From Marsupella aquatica (Eukaryota; Marchantiophyta): a stretch of 64,000 nucleotides of DNA. The translations under genes were made by a program, and so were the position numbers. Below, one piece after another: positions 45,221 to 57,500 of this stretch (position 1 is the stretch's first letter; the number at the start of each line of letters is the position of its first letter). The stretch is from NCBI GenBank assembly GCA_973895155.1, contig OZ316894.1, positions 12,338,001-12,402,000 on the forward strand, in the 5' to 3' direction. Under the pieces are notes generated by a model. It had not been told where the DNA came from. It did no database searches and was given only the letters and a program-made list of their open reading frames with translations.

Positions 45221-45234
45221 TCGTGCTGATAACG
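45221..45234 (-). other. primer binding site of Copia-C, apparently tRNA-Ile anticodon arm
   Basis: The minus strand directly after the LTR reads CGTTATCAGCACGA. It is not complementary to a tRNA 3' end I know. It is complementary, for 14 bases, to the anticodon stem-loop of tRNA-Ile(IAU) as recalled from plant tRNA sequences, provided the wobble inosine pairs with C. This would mean priming by a cleaved tRNA, as known for Drosophila copia with initiator tRNA-Met. Confidence 0.6.
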
Positions 45235-45367
45235 TGTCGTGAGGTAATGAGTCTCCAACAGATCTTCTAGTCCGGGAGGTTTTATATATAGGTGTATGTA
45301 TCATGTACACCCCTGGTTAGGGTGACTTAACCAGGGTAAACGGTGACTAGATGTGGGGATTATAACA
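45235..45367 (-). repeat. 5' LTR of Copia-C (133 bp)
   Basis: Same ends as the 3' LTR. It contains the TATA box at 45280-45290. Confidence 0.95.
45280..45290 (-). promoter_or_regulatory. TATA box in Copia-C 5' LTR
   Basis: TATATATAAAA on the minus strand, about 45-55 bases upstream of the LTR/primer-site junction. This leaves only a very short R-U5 region. Confidence 0.55.
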
Positions 45368-45372
45368 TAGTT
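45368..45372. repeat. target site duplication of Copia-C, right
   Basis: TAGTT, identical to 38683-38687. Confidence 0.93.
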
Positions 45373-48303
45373 GAGATTGTATGTGCAGGAGAAAGACAGG
45401 TCTACTCTCCCATCTTTCCCTGTGAGAACATGAGATACGTTTAGACCACACTACAAATTGATGAGCACATGAATTCTACACAAGCTATAAACCCTAGCAC
45501 AACTGATCAGCCTCAAATCCCGCCTCAAATCAGTTGCATTTGTAGAGCCCCTAGTAAAGTATTAAGTGCAGGGCATAATTCTCTTTAGAAGAACTCTGCG
45601 GCGCTTTTCAGGTTTTTCTGCCTCAGTCAGGCCTGGCATCGATCCGGCCAGTCAGACACCTGGACCCAGGCTCAGCTTCAGCCCTCGTTAAAATGCCTCT
45701 GACTGCTGCAGCCATATTGTAAAGTGCCCCTTAAGGACCATGTATCTAGCTACATATGGTGTATTGGTTGTTTAAGCACATAACCTACACATTTATTGAA
45801 ATTTATTGTTAACTGTCGGATTTGAGCTACGCTTACACCAAGTTCATGGTAAAAAGGCAAGTTTGGGAGATGTCCTGATAGGTACGTGAAAACTATTCAT
45901 GCAAATAGGGGCCAGTGATGGTAGTGGGGAATGGTCAGTGGATGGCAAGGCTTGAGAGTTGGATCTTATGAATTGAGGATTTGATTGGGCAAGATAAACT
46001 ACCAGTTGCATTGTGCTCTTTCAACCTATTGTACTTTAGCTTTGTTAATAATCTGCTTGAGTTCTGTGAGAGCCAATTTGTACTTAAGGGGTACACAAAC
46101 CTTAGAAAGTTTGTAAGAAAAACCTGTTTACTGTTGTGGCTCTTGAGCTTTGGGTTTTGGGTAACCCATTGAGGTTTTCTGGACATAACTTTGTTGTCGG
46201 GTAAGTTCATTTGGGTGGAGATATTTTCTGCAGTTGCCTAAGGGCTAGGTTCTATGGGCCAGAGGTAGGGAGTACAATCACTCCCTCTGACACCCCTTGG
46301 AACCCAAATACTACATATGCCAAGGTGTACACATTATTTTAAATGTATGAGTTTTGACTTAGGAGCCAATAAGAATGCCCTGTACTGTTCCTATGCAGGG
46401 GAGGGGGGTACCCCTGAAGTTTACCAGGGAGTGTGACTTGTGACTAAAAATTATACTCCCTACTACAATATTTATTAACCCCTCAATCCCTGGAAAATCT
46501 GCAATCTTAATGGCCTAAACATTCTGACACACATCCTTACTCACTCCTAGCCCCACTGAACCTAGCCCTAATAATCAGGGGTGGTCACAGTGTATACTAA
46601 GGCTTTCCCAGACTTTCTGACTGAAGTCTCTACTCTTGCATTCTCCTTTGACTCTCCTCAAATTCCACACTTATTTTGCTTCACCCCCATTGCAACTCAT
46701 TTCTTTCCTTTCAACATGTGTCTCTCCACTTGCCAATTTAGTTGACACACTAGATGTTGATCATTAATTTAGCTCATCAGATGTGTACCCTTAGCTCATC
46801 ACCATGTCCCAATGGTAGATCTTTTCCTTCTTATTTTCTTTTTCCTCGTTCTAGGTTTTTCTGTTTACCTTCCCACATTTCTTTAGGTTTGGTGGTTGTT
46901 GGCTTTGGCCCTCTTTGCTTTTCCTTCAATGTACTTTGCTTGGCTATTTTTGGTAAAGAAACTCGGAGTGTCTTTCAACTGTCTTGTTTGCATGTAGTTT
47001 TTTAATTCTCCCATATTTGATTTGAACAATCTTTTCACTTCGACAAACACCATGCAAGGGAAGCAGGAAGCCAATCAAATGAAAGAGGCTGAGAACATAA
47101 TTCTTGAAAAGTGTCAAAACTGACATCACGCTTTGTATAACCACACGCATGTGTAGCAAAATTATTACGCAGAATACGATAATTCAAAGATTCCAAAAGG
47201 AAAAAATAATTTGTACAAAAGCCGAACAACATTCCTGACACGCGCCACTAGGACAGAAATCTAACATGCCAGATAGGAACAAAACACCCCAATAATGAAA
47301 CTGAATCGCCGGTAGAAATCCTGATAACTTAGATCAGATTATTTAATGTACGTCCTATTGCATTCGGTCTGGCCAGAGTCCATTAACGCACCTATTTTAT
47401 TCATCCATTTATCAACGGACCCTTCCATTTCCCCGTCCAATAACAGGGGCCATCCGCAATCTTTATCCAGGTCTCGAACAATCGATCCGGTCATCCTGTC
47501 CATGCGTTCGTCGTATACATTCCATCCAGCCGTCCATCCATCCCGCCAAATGTCCAGCAATTCAGACGCCCAATATCAGTCCTTCTCTCCGCCCGTCTTT
47601 CCGTCCAACCCGATATGTCTACAATGCGGTTCTCCTCGAAGTCTGTAGACAGCGTCCTCAACGACAAACGAAGCTTAATAATAAGGTACCGCCGACCATT
47701 ATTAACGCTTTACTGCTTTGCTCATGTCCTTTGACGATGGAAAGATAAATATCCCCTTTCCGGATGACATTATTGAATCCAATATGTTCGTGTCCGTACT
47801 ACGACGGGCAGCCGCAGCGCTGACTAGCCTTCTTACTTTCTTCCTTCGTTTATTACTCGCTGCCGAGTCACGAGTGAGGACGGTCTCGAGTACAGAACTG
47901 ACTGTAGTCGACTTTCTGTGTTCCTTCCGTTAGGATTGTTACTGGTACAGTACCGTAGTCCTGTACTCCTGGTCCTATTTCCGGGAGGGGTTGTTTCGAG
48001 TACTGGTAGTGGGCACTGTGGTTCCTTCCGAGTTTGGGCTCTGCGGATTTGGTGCATCGAGAGGCTGCTGCCTGCAGGGGTACCGCAGCTCTGACGGTCT
48101 GTGTTACACCTGACATGTACAGGAGTGTCAGTTTTACAGTCTTCTCACCACGGTACTGGACTTTACAGAACACCATAATTATGAGGAGCAAAGAGAACGG
48201 TGTCCATCATTGCAAGTGTCGTGGGATTTTGAGGGGCGTGTTTTAGTTTAGCCTGCACCAAATGAGGTCTAGTGATTTAGCTACTGTAGACCATCCTGGG
48301 CAT

Positions 48304-48345
48304 CATTTGTTGTTTTGTCTTGTTCAGGACAAAACACAACAAATG
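48304..48345. repeat. long inverted repeat (hairpin)
   Basis: CATTTGTTGTTTTGTC (48304-48319) and GACAAAACACAACAAATG (48328-48345) pair over 16 bp with a 2-nt bulge and an 8-nt loop. No gene neighbours it within 3 kb. Confidence 0.8.
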
Positions 48346-49121
48346 AATATTTATTTCACCTGAAGGAATAGACTGAGCAGGTTGGATGGATGCGCCATAG
48401 GGCAGTGTCAAAAGATTGCAAATGGATCTGAAGGTGATGTAACTGTGATGGGATAGTTGTGAAGCTAATGAAAATTGAAAGATTGCAAGAGGGAGACAGA
48501 CGACAGTACGTTCAAAAAAATTGCAAATGATATGGGAGGGTAATTGTGATTCTAGTGAAAGTAGAATCGCAAGAGGGAGACAGAAGACATAATATGTAGC
48601 TTAGTGTGACCAAGTCCTTTTTTATCAGGGAACTGGTTCATGGTCTTCTTTACATATTGTCAAATCTGAGTATACATCTCGAGGGTGTAAGGGTGTCATG
48701 GATGACACAATCAATCACTTGACATGGTAGATTTTGTTAAAACCAGCATAAATCAGTATAAAAGGAGAAGAGTCCAAACTTGCTTTTGTTACATTTTCTT
48801 CTCTAGATTGCTACAGCAGTTTATTCTATAATTCAGGAAATAGATATTAATTATCGTGAAGCCTGGAATTACTACGTTTGACTAGGGAGAGTGGCGGTTT
48901 AACACTAGCCCCTCCTTTGGGATGTGTGCAAGAATTGTGTAAATATAGGATGTATACTAGGGAAAGGTTTGTATTACTGCACATGTATGCTTTGCAGCGC
49001 ACCTTTGTTGAACCCAGGCAAGCATGGTTCCAAGTAGCTGTCAACCCTTTGAGTCTTTAGTGACATGTGTACATTTTGGGTTTTCGCCTTTTGTTCTTTG
49101 GGATTGTGCTACACAGGTTGT

Positions 49122-49142
49122 GGGGGGGGGGGGGGGGGGGGG
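49122..49142. repeat. poly(G) run, 21 bp
   Basis: Twenty-one consecutive G. The run length may be affected by sequencing error. Confidence 0.9.
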
Positions 49143-51538
49143 TAAGGGGGAGAGGGTAACTGAGGTTTGGCTTTGTTGGAAGCTACGCATGGCCAACTTT
49201 TGATTCTCACGTGACACGACCAACCTGTTTTTTTGTTGGCCTCACAATCCTTCTCCATGTTATGTAGATTAAAGACATTAATCTCCCGCCAGATTGAGAG
49301 AACCATCACCCTTGGGAGCAAACAAACTACGGTGTTATGAAAATTCTTTTTTGTGAAGTCCGAACTTCTATTATAAAAATTCATGTGATGTCAGTTGCAT
49401 GGTCAGGCCTGTTCACAATCTAACTAAGAAAGCATGATGCAAAACCAGGATTCATGGCCTGTGGTCTAGAGTGAAGAGTCTAGACCATGATTAGGGGGTG
49501 CAACCAGAGTTGAGAGTGGGGTGTGAAATGAAGCGTAGACCTCACCTCTACTCATTTTAGAAGTAAGAGTGGTAGTGGTTGGGCTACCTTAGTCTGAACC
49601 AACAGCAAACAAAAGGACTAAAATGGGCTTGCAGAACCTGAAACAGATGACAAACAATTCAAAAATGCCTCAATGGTATCCTCAATCGTTCATTCTCCCA
49701 GGAGGCAATTTGACAGTATGATGTTGATGTGGCTCTCAACTATCAACGGGATTGGGATGACACGGCAAGAGGGATCGTGCATCTAATTAATCAATTGGCT
49801 GTCCACTCATCCCAATCATAATTTCTGTACATAATGAAGGTTAACAGCGTGTAACCATTTTGAGCGGTATTTGCTATTCCCATCATATCTTGCTAGGAAA
49901 TAACCTATTTCTGGACAACAATTATAATGCAATTCTGAAAACAAAGATAAATTACTTCATTTATTCTTGTAAGCCAGATTGAAATTTATCTTTGTTCCTT
50001 CCCAAGTCAAACTATTCACAATTCAGCATTTCCGGCAGGGCGGGAGAGCCCCCCCCCCCCCCCCACTCATACGGCTATTGATTCACAGAGTTGTTATGGA
50101 ACCGCACTTAGGGATTTCATAATTTGTGTCGGGTTACCAACCATTTACAGGTTGGACCCGAACCAAGTGCTGGGTTTTGCTTAAGAATTCCATAATGGAG
50201 GTCTGGGCAGGGGTTATAGCCCAGACCCTGTTCCAAGAAAACTCAGAAAAACTTTTTGGCTGTCGTGGGCCGGGTCAGACCTTGCTCCAAGAAAACTCAG
50301 GAAAGCTTGTAGATGCCGCAGAACAGGTTTTTACTTTCACTTTTTGGTCACAGGGTGTTACAGGCTAACAACCCCAGAAGAGACCACTATTGTCAATAGT
50401 TAACAAAGGCTTTGAAAGTAAAAATTGTTCTCCATTTCCCAATTTGAACTTACATTACAGGTTTTCATGACCTAGCCAACACGGCTCACAGGAAAATGGT
50501 TGTCCTGGCCCGCATAGCAAAACAAAAGTATGTGTCCCATGAGCCGGTCCATCTCGGCTGTCCCACTTTGGTGAGTCGGTGGGGTTCAAACCACACAGGA
50601 AACAGGGGGTGGGGCAGTTGGGGCCCCCGAAAGAGGAGAGAGTTGGAACACGGAGCACTCTTGAGCGAGAGAGAGAATCTGATAACGAGACTTGATGAGG
50701 GAAAAGGAAACGAGAAAGAATGATGCTCGAGCGAAGTCGTCGACATAGCTCGATACTCGTGAGCCCGTCACAGGGGTGGTGGGGGGGGAAGGGGGGGGGA
50801 GGAGGTAGACACAGAGAGGGCACAATGCAGACGGGACTGGAGTAGTGGAGGAGGCAAGGTAGCAAAAGGCAGAGGGAGACTGATTGATGGAGCAAAAAGG
50901 GAGGCACCGAGAAATGGAGCGAAAGGGAAATGGACGAGGGGAATCGGGAGCAGTAAAAACGGCCTTGCCGATGAGATTGTGTGGTACGCTGAATGAACAG
51001 TCGTGGAAGGAACCGAAGGGGAGGAGCGAAGGACGAAGAAGAAGAAGGAAGGCGATAAAGAGGAGCTAGTAGTGTGGTCAAGTATAGATGCCAGCCAGCC
51101 GTACAGTAAGACAGGGTGGGCTAGAGAGAATCGTCCTCGACCTCCTCGTCCCTCATAATTTTTGAAAAGTGCAATCGAGCCTTGGAGACAGAGAAAGGGA
51201 TGGAGGGTCGGAGAGCCTGCTGCAGCAGCTGTCGAGCCAGCAAGTGAGTGAACGATGATGGATGCCAGTTACACGAATGAACGCGGCCCTGTGCGCTGCT
51301 GGTGGTGGTGCCACTGGTGTTGACCCGGGGTGGCGGGAGAGGGCGGAGGCGCACGGAACCGGGTTGGCCTCTTGATGTTGATATCGCTCGTTAATGATAA
51401 TACAGTTATGGCAGAGGAGAGGATTGGATTTCGACCGTAGAGTAGATTAGAAAGGAGAAGGGAGCGAGAGAGAGAGAGGGAGAAAAGGGGAGAAAGAGAG
51501 GCGCAATTCCTGCCGATGCTGCAACATTATTAATCATC

Positions 51539-54500
51539 ATGCCTCCAGGCGAGCAGCAGCAGGTTGTGGTGAATGAGAGCAGTAATAGTATTTCTGTAGG
51601 GATGGTGAATGGGTCTGACGACACCCCAGCAGCACCACAAGAGAAGCGGTCGCCAATGCACACCCCCGGAAATAATAAGGCGTCCACCCGGAATGAACAT
51701 AGGGCGCCGCGGTCTGTATCTGGCATGTCAGTAAGAACGATGAGGTATCTATACTATGCCCGCCCCTCCCTACCTACTGTAATGTGGCCCTACCGCTGCC
51801 TGAGTGCCCCCGACTAGCATCATTTACGGATGGAATGAAAGACTGAATGGAAAGCTCTGATGATGATGTAGAAGTCTCGGTAATAATGGAGCTTTCATTC
51901 GATGCCACTAAAGAGTCTAAAGCTTTCAGATCCTAGTCTGTGGTACTCCAGTGTTCAATGGCTAGGGCCCCAGTAGTGTAAGGCCAGTAACGGCACGGAC
52001 GCGAGACTTTATTATTCTTGCCCTTGCTCTCGCCGTACCACAAGAAGCTTCCCATGGCTTATTTTCGATCTCTATCTCGAGAAGCCAGAGTATCAGCATT
52101 GTTAGTATTTTCACCACAAGGAACGGGTAGTCCAACCCACCACTTATGAGAACGTCCTACGGCTGTGCATTGGTCGAGTCCGCTTTACCTTAGACTTGGA
52201 AAAGTCTGATGGATAGAGCTTTTATTGAGGGCAGGACCGTTCTCTAATCGTCCAATGCGAGTAGTGTTGTTCTCGTCCCGTTTGTTTCTCTCTCCACCGC
52301 CGTGGGAGCTGTTTTCTCCTCTCTTTGGAGTTGGACTGGACTGGACTGGACTGGACTGCTCCTTTGAAGCCTGTGGCCGCATTCTTACTCTCATGGCTAT
52401 TATTTTATCTTCCCAGTAGTTTGCTCCAGTGTCCGTCCCTCCTCTCGAATCTCGTCGTCCTCTAGGTTTCTCGAACGCAATACAAAATTGTTGCTCCCAT
52501 GGTGAAGGGAAGTGGACGGTGGTTGAACGCGAAGAATGCAGTGGTGTTTTCGCTTGGCACTGCACCAGCGCAGTGTTCACTGAGCCGGGAAATGTAGCTT
52601 GTGGAAGTTGATACAGCATTGAACTTGATTTTGTCGTGCTTCATTGCAGAGACTGGAACGCTGCATTAGCTATGGAAGACCCGGATGGAGTGTTGGCCCG
52701 TGTTGCACAGCGTATCGAGCAACTGCGGACAGTCGTATCGACGCCCTACGACAAAGAGGTGGTGTCAAGGCAATTATTTGAGCTAGCAGATAGCAGCGAA
52801 GATGCGAGGATTGCTGTGGGATCTCACTCCCAAGCCATACCTTTGCTCGTCGGCTTGCTCAGATCGGGGACGATCGCCGCGAAGATCAATGCTGCTGCTA
52901 CTCTTGGAGTGCTATGCAAAGAGGAGGATTTACGGGTAAGAGTTCTTCTCGGAGGTTGTGTTCCACCTTTGCTGCATTTGCTGAAGTCTGGATCTGCGGA
53001 CGCTCAGACTGCGGCCGCGAGAGCCATTCATGCTGTCTCTCAAGGCGGTGCGAGGGACCATGTCGGCTCCAAGATTTTTTCGACAGAGGGAGTCGTCCCC
53101 AATTTGTGGCAACAACTGCAGGATGGTCAAAAACTAGATAAATCAGTCGACGGTCTTCTCACAGGTGCTCTGAGACATCTCTGTAACAGCACTGAGGGGT
53201 TTTGGCCCGCGACATTGCAAGCTGGTGGAGTGGAGATTTTAGTAAAGTTGCTCGTTTCCGGGAGCCCTACCGCCCAAGCGAATGCATCCTCTCTTTTGGC
53301 GAGTATGATGTTCGCTGTGGAACAGAGTGCGGCTCGGGTGCTCGGTGCTGGAGCCACCGAGCCATTGCTAGATCTTCTCGGATCTGGGAATGAGATATCG
53401 GTTCGAGCCGAAGCAGCTGGAGCTCTGAAATCTCTGTCCTCCAAGCTGAAGGAGGCGAAGCAGGGTATAGTGGCAGCTGGTGGCATTGCGCATCTGATCA
53501 GCGCCACTGTGGCGCCTTCGAAGGAGTTCATGCAGGGGGAGTTTGCCCAGCTCTTGCAAGAGAATGCAATGGGAGCTTTGGCTAACATTTCCGGAGGCAT
53601 GCCCGCTGTCATTTTGAGCCTCGCCGAGAGCACCGACTCCGGCCGTTCTGAAGCAGAGCTTGCGGATACAATCGGGGCACTTGCATATGCGCTAATGGTT
53701 CTCGACGAGAGCTCCGAGGCTGCTGATCTGGTCGGTCCAGGTATGATTGAGCGTGTTCTCGAGAAGCATCTTGATCCAGGATCGTCGCAGCTCGTTCAAG
53801 AGTGTGCTGTTGAAGCGCTCGCTAGCTTGTATGGTAATGCATACTTGTCCAAGGGCTTGCAGCATGCCGAAGGAAAGAAAATGCTCGTCGGGTTAGTGAC
53901 CATGGCGAACGTTGAAGCTCGAGAGGAACTGATGAGATCCCTTACAAGGTTATGTAGCGGTGAGACAGATCTATGGCAAGCTCTAAAAGGGCGCGAAGGA
54001 GTACAACTCTTGATCTCTTTACTCGGGCTGTCGACTGAACAACAACAGGAATACGCTGCAGCCCTCCTCTCTATTCTCTCTCAAGAGATTGACGAGAGCA
54101 AGTGGGCGATCACTGCTGCAGGGGGCATCCCGCCTCTCGTGCAGCTATTGGAAACAGGGTCCTCGAAGGCGAAAGAAGATTCTGCGGTGATTCTGGGGAA
54201 TCTTTGCAGTCACAGCGAAGATATTCGTGCGTGTGTTGAGACAGCGGAAGCTGTTCCTGCTCTCCTCTGGCTGCTGAAGAATGCTGGGCTGAAGGGGCAA
54301 GAGATTGCCTCACGGGCCTTGACGCAATTAGTACGCAATTCGGACGCGAGCACAATTAGTCAATTGACTGCATTGCTCACGGGAGATTTGCCGGAGCTGA
54401 AGGTTCATGTTCTGGATCTGGTGGGTTGCTTACTTACGGTTGCCTCGCAGGAAGACATTTTAGAAGAGGGTACTGCTGCAAAGGAGGCCCTCCAGACAGT

Positions 54501-57500
54501 GATACAACTTCTTAGCTCGCACAATCCGGAAACCCAGCAAAGTGCGGCATCTGTGCTGGCTGGCATTTTCGATGCAAGGAAAGATCTTCGCGAAAGCCCC
54601 ATTGTCGTCGAAAGTATCACTTCCCTTATAGGTCTCGTAGATCTTCGAAATGAGCAAATCGCTTCCGAAGCAGCGCGTGCTCTCGCAGCCATCTTCCGTT
54701 CAACAAGATACAATCATGACGCCGCAATGGCTGCGAAAGATGCTATCGGCCCGCTTATTGCTTTGGCTAAGTCTTCCAGCATTGCCGTTGCAGAAGTTGC
54801 CACTACGGCGCTTTCGAATCTTTTGCTTGATCCTGAACTTGCCGAAGAGGCTGCTGCTGAAGATCTCATTCGACCTCTCACCAGGATCCTGAGGGAAGGT
54901 TCTAGTAAAGGGAAGGAGCATGGCGCCGGGGCTCTAGCTAGACTCCTACGCTCTCGACCTGTGGACGATATACTGGCGGAAAGCATTCATCAGTGTGGCA
55001 CTGTGCTTGCCTTAGTGGCTCTCTTGGCAGCCACAGATCTGGAAGATATTGCAACTGCAGAAGCACTCGATGCTCTCGCCTCCCTTGCAAGAGCCAAACG
55101 TGGGGGAGCTTTTAGTCGCCCTCCTTGGGCCGTGTTGGCGGAAGTTCCATACAGCATTGGTCCATTGGTAACTTGCCTCGCCGTTGGAACACCCAACCTT
55201 CAGGAGAAAGCAGTGGAGATTCTGTCAAGGCTTTGCGGGGATCAACCAGTCGTCCTTGGAGATCTAATTGCGGGAACTTCGAAATGTATTGGGGCTCTAG
55301 CAGATCGAGTTATCAATTCCTCGAGCTTGGAAGTGAAAGTCGGTGCGGCTGCATTATTGATATGTGCTGCTAAAGAGCATCGGCAGACAGCAATGGAGGC
55401 ACTTGGTGAGGTTGGGTCGTATCATGGTCTCATTAAATCCCTCGTTGAGATGCTTGGGTATAAACCAGTGGAGGAAGTAGCTGATTCCAACGGTGACGTT
55501 TCTCACGATGATACAGTGAAAGATGGTCACAGAAAAAATGGAATGAATGGTGAAGAAGTGGTAGATAACGAATCTTTGGAGCATGATCCAGCAGCGATTC
55601 TGGGAGGCACTGTTGCTCTTTGGCTACTTTGTGTAATTGCATCACATGACAGCAAGAGCAAGGTTGCTATCATGGAGGCCAACGCCATAGACGTGCTGAC
55701 AGACAAGTTGGCGATTTTTGCACCAAATGCCCGGCAGGTATGTTAAGATCACTGTAATTGTTTGTGGATCCGCTCATTCATGGAGCGTATTTGTCTGCCA
55801 ACTGTGTGCAATTCTATCTTAGTTTTGATCCTTATCACGAATGCATGTTCCATTCGTGATCTGTTTCGTTTTGGAGGCTTCCGAGTCTGTACTAGTGGGC
55901 GTTTGAAGTCCACATGTCCCTATCGCTATCAGTTTCGATTCTGATGGTAGTTCTAGGGCTCGGCACATTCCGTCCGGATCTTGATTCTCTTCTCCCCGCG
56001 AAATTACGTGTCACAATAGGTCCTTTTCATTTCTCTACGAAGGCACTGTGTCACCAATAGTCGTGTGGCCAAAGTGAATTTTCTTGCTTTGGCAGCGGTT
56101 GCTATTTGTGAATCACGGCATACCTAGTGGTTCTTTCGTGCCTTTTAACCCCTGTGGATTGTCTCCTGCATCTGCCTGCGCCCCCCAACCTAGACTTGCT
56201 CTGTATCGGTCGTCAGCTTATATTCAACCGAAAATGCTCCATTCTCTGCTCTTTAGCAGCCTTCAGAGTTATGTTTCGTCAATCGACCTCGAGTGCGACT
56301 GTCACCATTGCGCTATTTTTCGTCCGGAGTAGACTTCGCACTCAGAGACGTTCCTGGTCAATTGTACATTTTGTATAGGGTCAAACAGTGTACATACAGA
56401 GTGGTAAATCTATTCATGTGACTAGCAGCGGAGGCTCTGTAGAGGTCCTGACTGCTTTGAATTTCATGGGAATGGGTCAAGGATGTATGTACGGATCTGT
56501 CATTTCTATTATACTCCGAGCTAACTGCTTGGGATCTTCTCTGGCAGGCTGAGATTGAGGATAATGGCAGTACATGGGTGAGTGCGCTGCTGCTAGCTAT
56601 TCTCTTTCAGGATCGAGATGTAACACGGGCACCTGCAACCATGCGGGCAATTCCGTCCCTGGCCACTCTTTTGAAATCTGACGAGTCAATTGACAGATAT
56701 TTTGCTGCACAGGCACTCGCCAGTCTTGTATGCAATGGCAGTCGTGGTACTCTCCTGGCAGTGGCAAACTCAGGCGCTGCAGGGGGATTGATTCCACTTC
56801 TCGGCAGCGTGGAGTCGGACATTTCCAACCTTGTTGCTCTCTCAGATGAGTTCTCACTGGCACGGAATCCAGAGCAGGTGGCCTTGGAGCGTTTGTTCAG
56901 AGTTGAGGATATTAGGTTTGGTGCCACAGCTCGAAAGGCCATCCCAGCTTTGGTTGATATGCTGAAGCCCAGTTCAGATCGTCCAGGTGCACCTCCACTT
57001 GCACTGGGTTTACTTACACAGGTTGCGAAAGGCAGTAATACGAACAAGGTTGCAATGGCAGAAGCTGGAGCTTTGGATGCCTTGACTAAGTATCTGTCTC
57101 TGGGTCCACAAGATGCAATTGAGGAAGCCACTGCAGATCTTTTACGAGTTCTGTTTAGCAGTGCTGACTTGCGGCGCCATGAGTCTGCTGTGGGAGCAGT
57201 AGAACAACTTGTGGCTGTTCTGCGAATGGGTACACGGGGTGCCCGCTACAGCGCTGCTGCAGCACTACAAGGTCTGTTTACTGCTGACAACATCAAGATT
57301 GGCGATGCAGCAGGTCAAGCTATCCAACCCCTCGTAGAAATGCTGAGTTCCGGCTCAGAAAAGGAGCAACGGGCAGCTATTGGTGCATTGATCAAGTTGT
57401 CAGCGGACAATCCTCCAAAAGCTCTGGCTATAGCTGAGGCGGAGGCAAATGCAATTGAAGGATTGACTAGAGTGCTGCTGTCAGAGAATAGTTCATTAGA

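Larger units (their letters stand above)
38688..45367 (-). mobile_element. Copia-C, complete Ty1/copia element with very short LTRs
   Basis: 6680 bp on the minus strand, TSD TAGTT, LTRs of 133 bp that differ at one base (C at 38805, T at 45352). It has a polypurine tract at the 3' LTR and a primer site of an unusual kind at the 5' LTR. Gag and pol are present in copia order, but gag and pol frames differ and several stops interrupt them. It belongs to a different copia lineage from Copia-A/B, with short LTRs and a YVDD RT. Confidence 0.95.
45373..51538. other. intergenic DNA and promoter side of the CSI-like gene
   Basis: No gene is recognised in 6.2 kb. It holds a hairpin (48304-48345), a G21 run (49122-49142), a C16 run (50049-50064) and G/A-rich stretches at 50600-51100 and 51400-51500 just before the CSI-like start codon. 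Those purine-rich stretches would be promoter or 5' UTR. The 208-codon minus-strand frame at 50455-51081 is a composition artefact. Confidence 0.55.

Noticed and set aside
44796-45242. 148-codon plus-strand frame beside the Copia-C 5' LTR
   Set aside because: Antisense to the element leader, Phe/Leu/Ser-rich from a C/T-rich strand, and ends inside the LTR.
50455-51081. 208-codon minus-strand frame upstream of the CSI-like gene
   Set aside because: Ser/Pro/Leu-rich translation of a purine-rich tract; no domain and overlapping frames of similar quality.
51731-51732. GTAAGA at 51731 as the first donor of the CSI-like gene
   Set aside because: A good donor by sequence, but it leaves the wrong phase for the strong acceptor at 52648-52649; the GT at 51745 keeps frame and yields residues matching CSI1.
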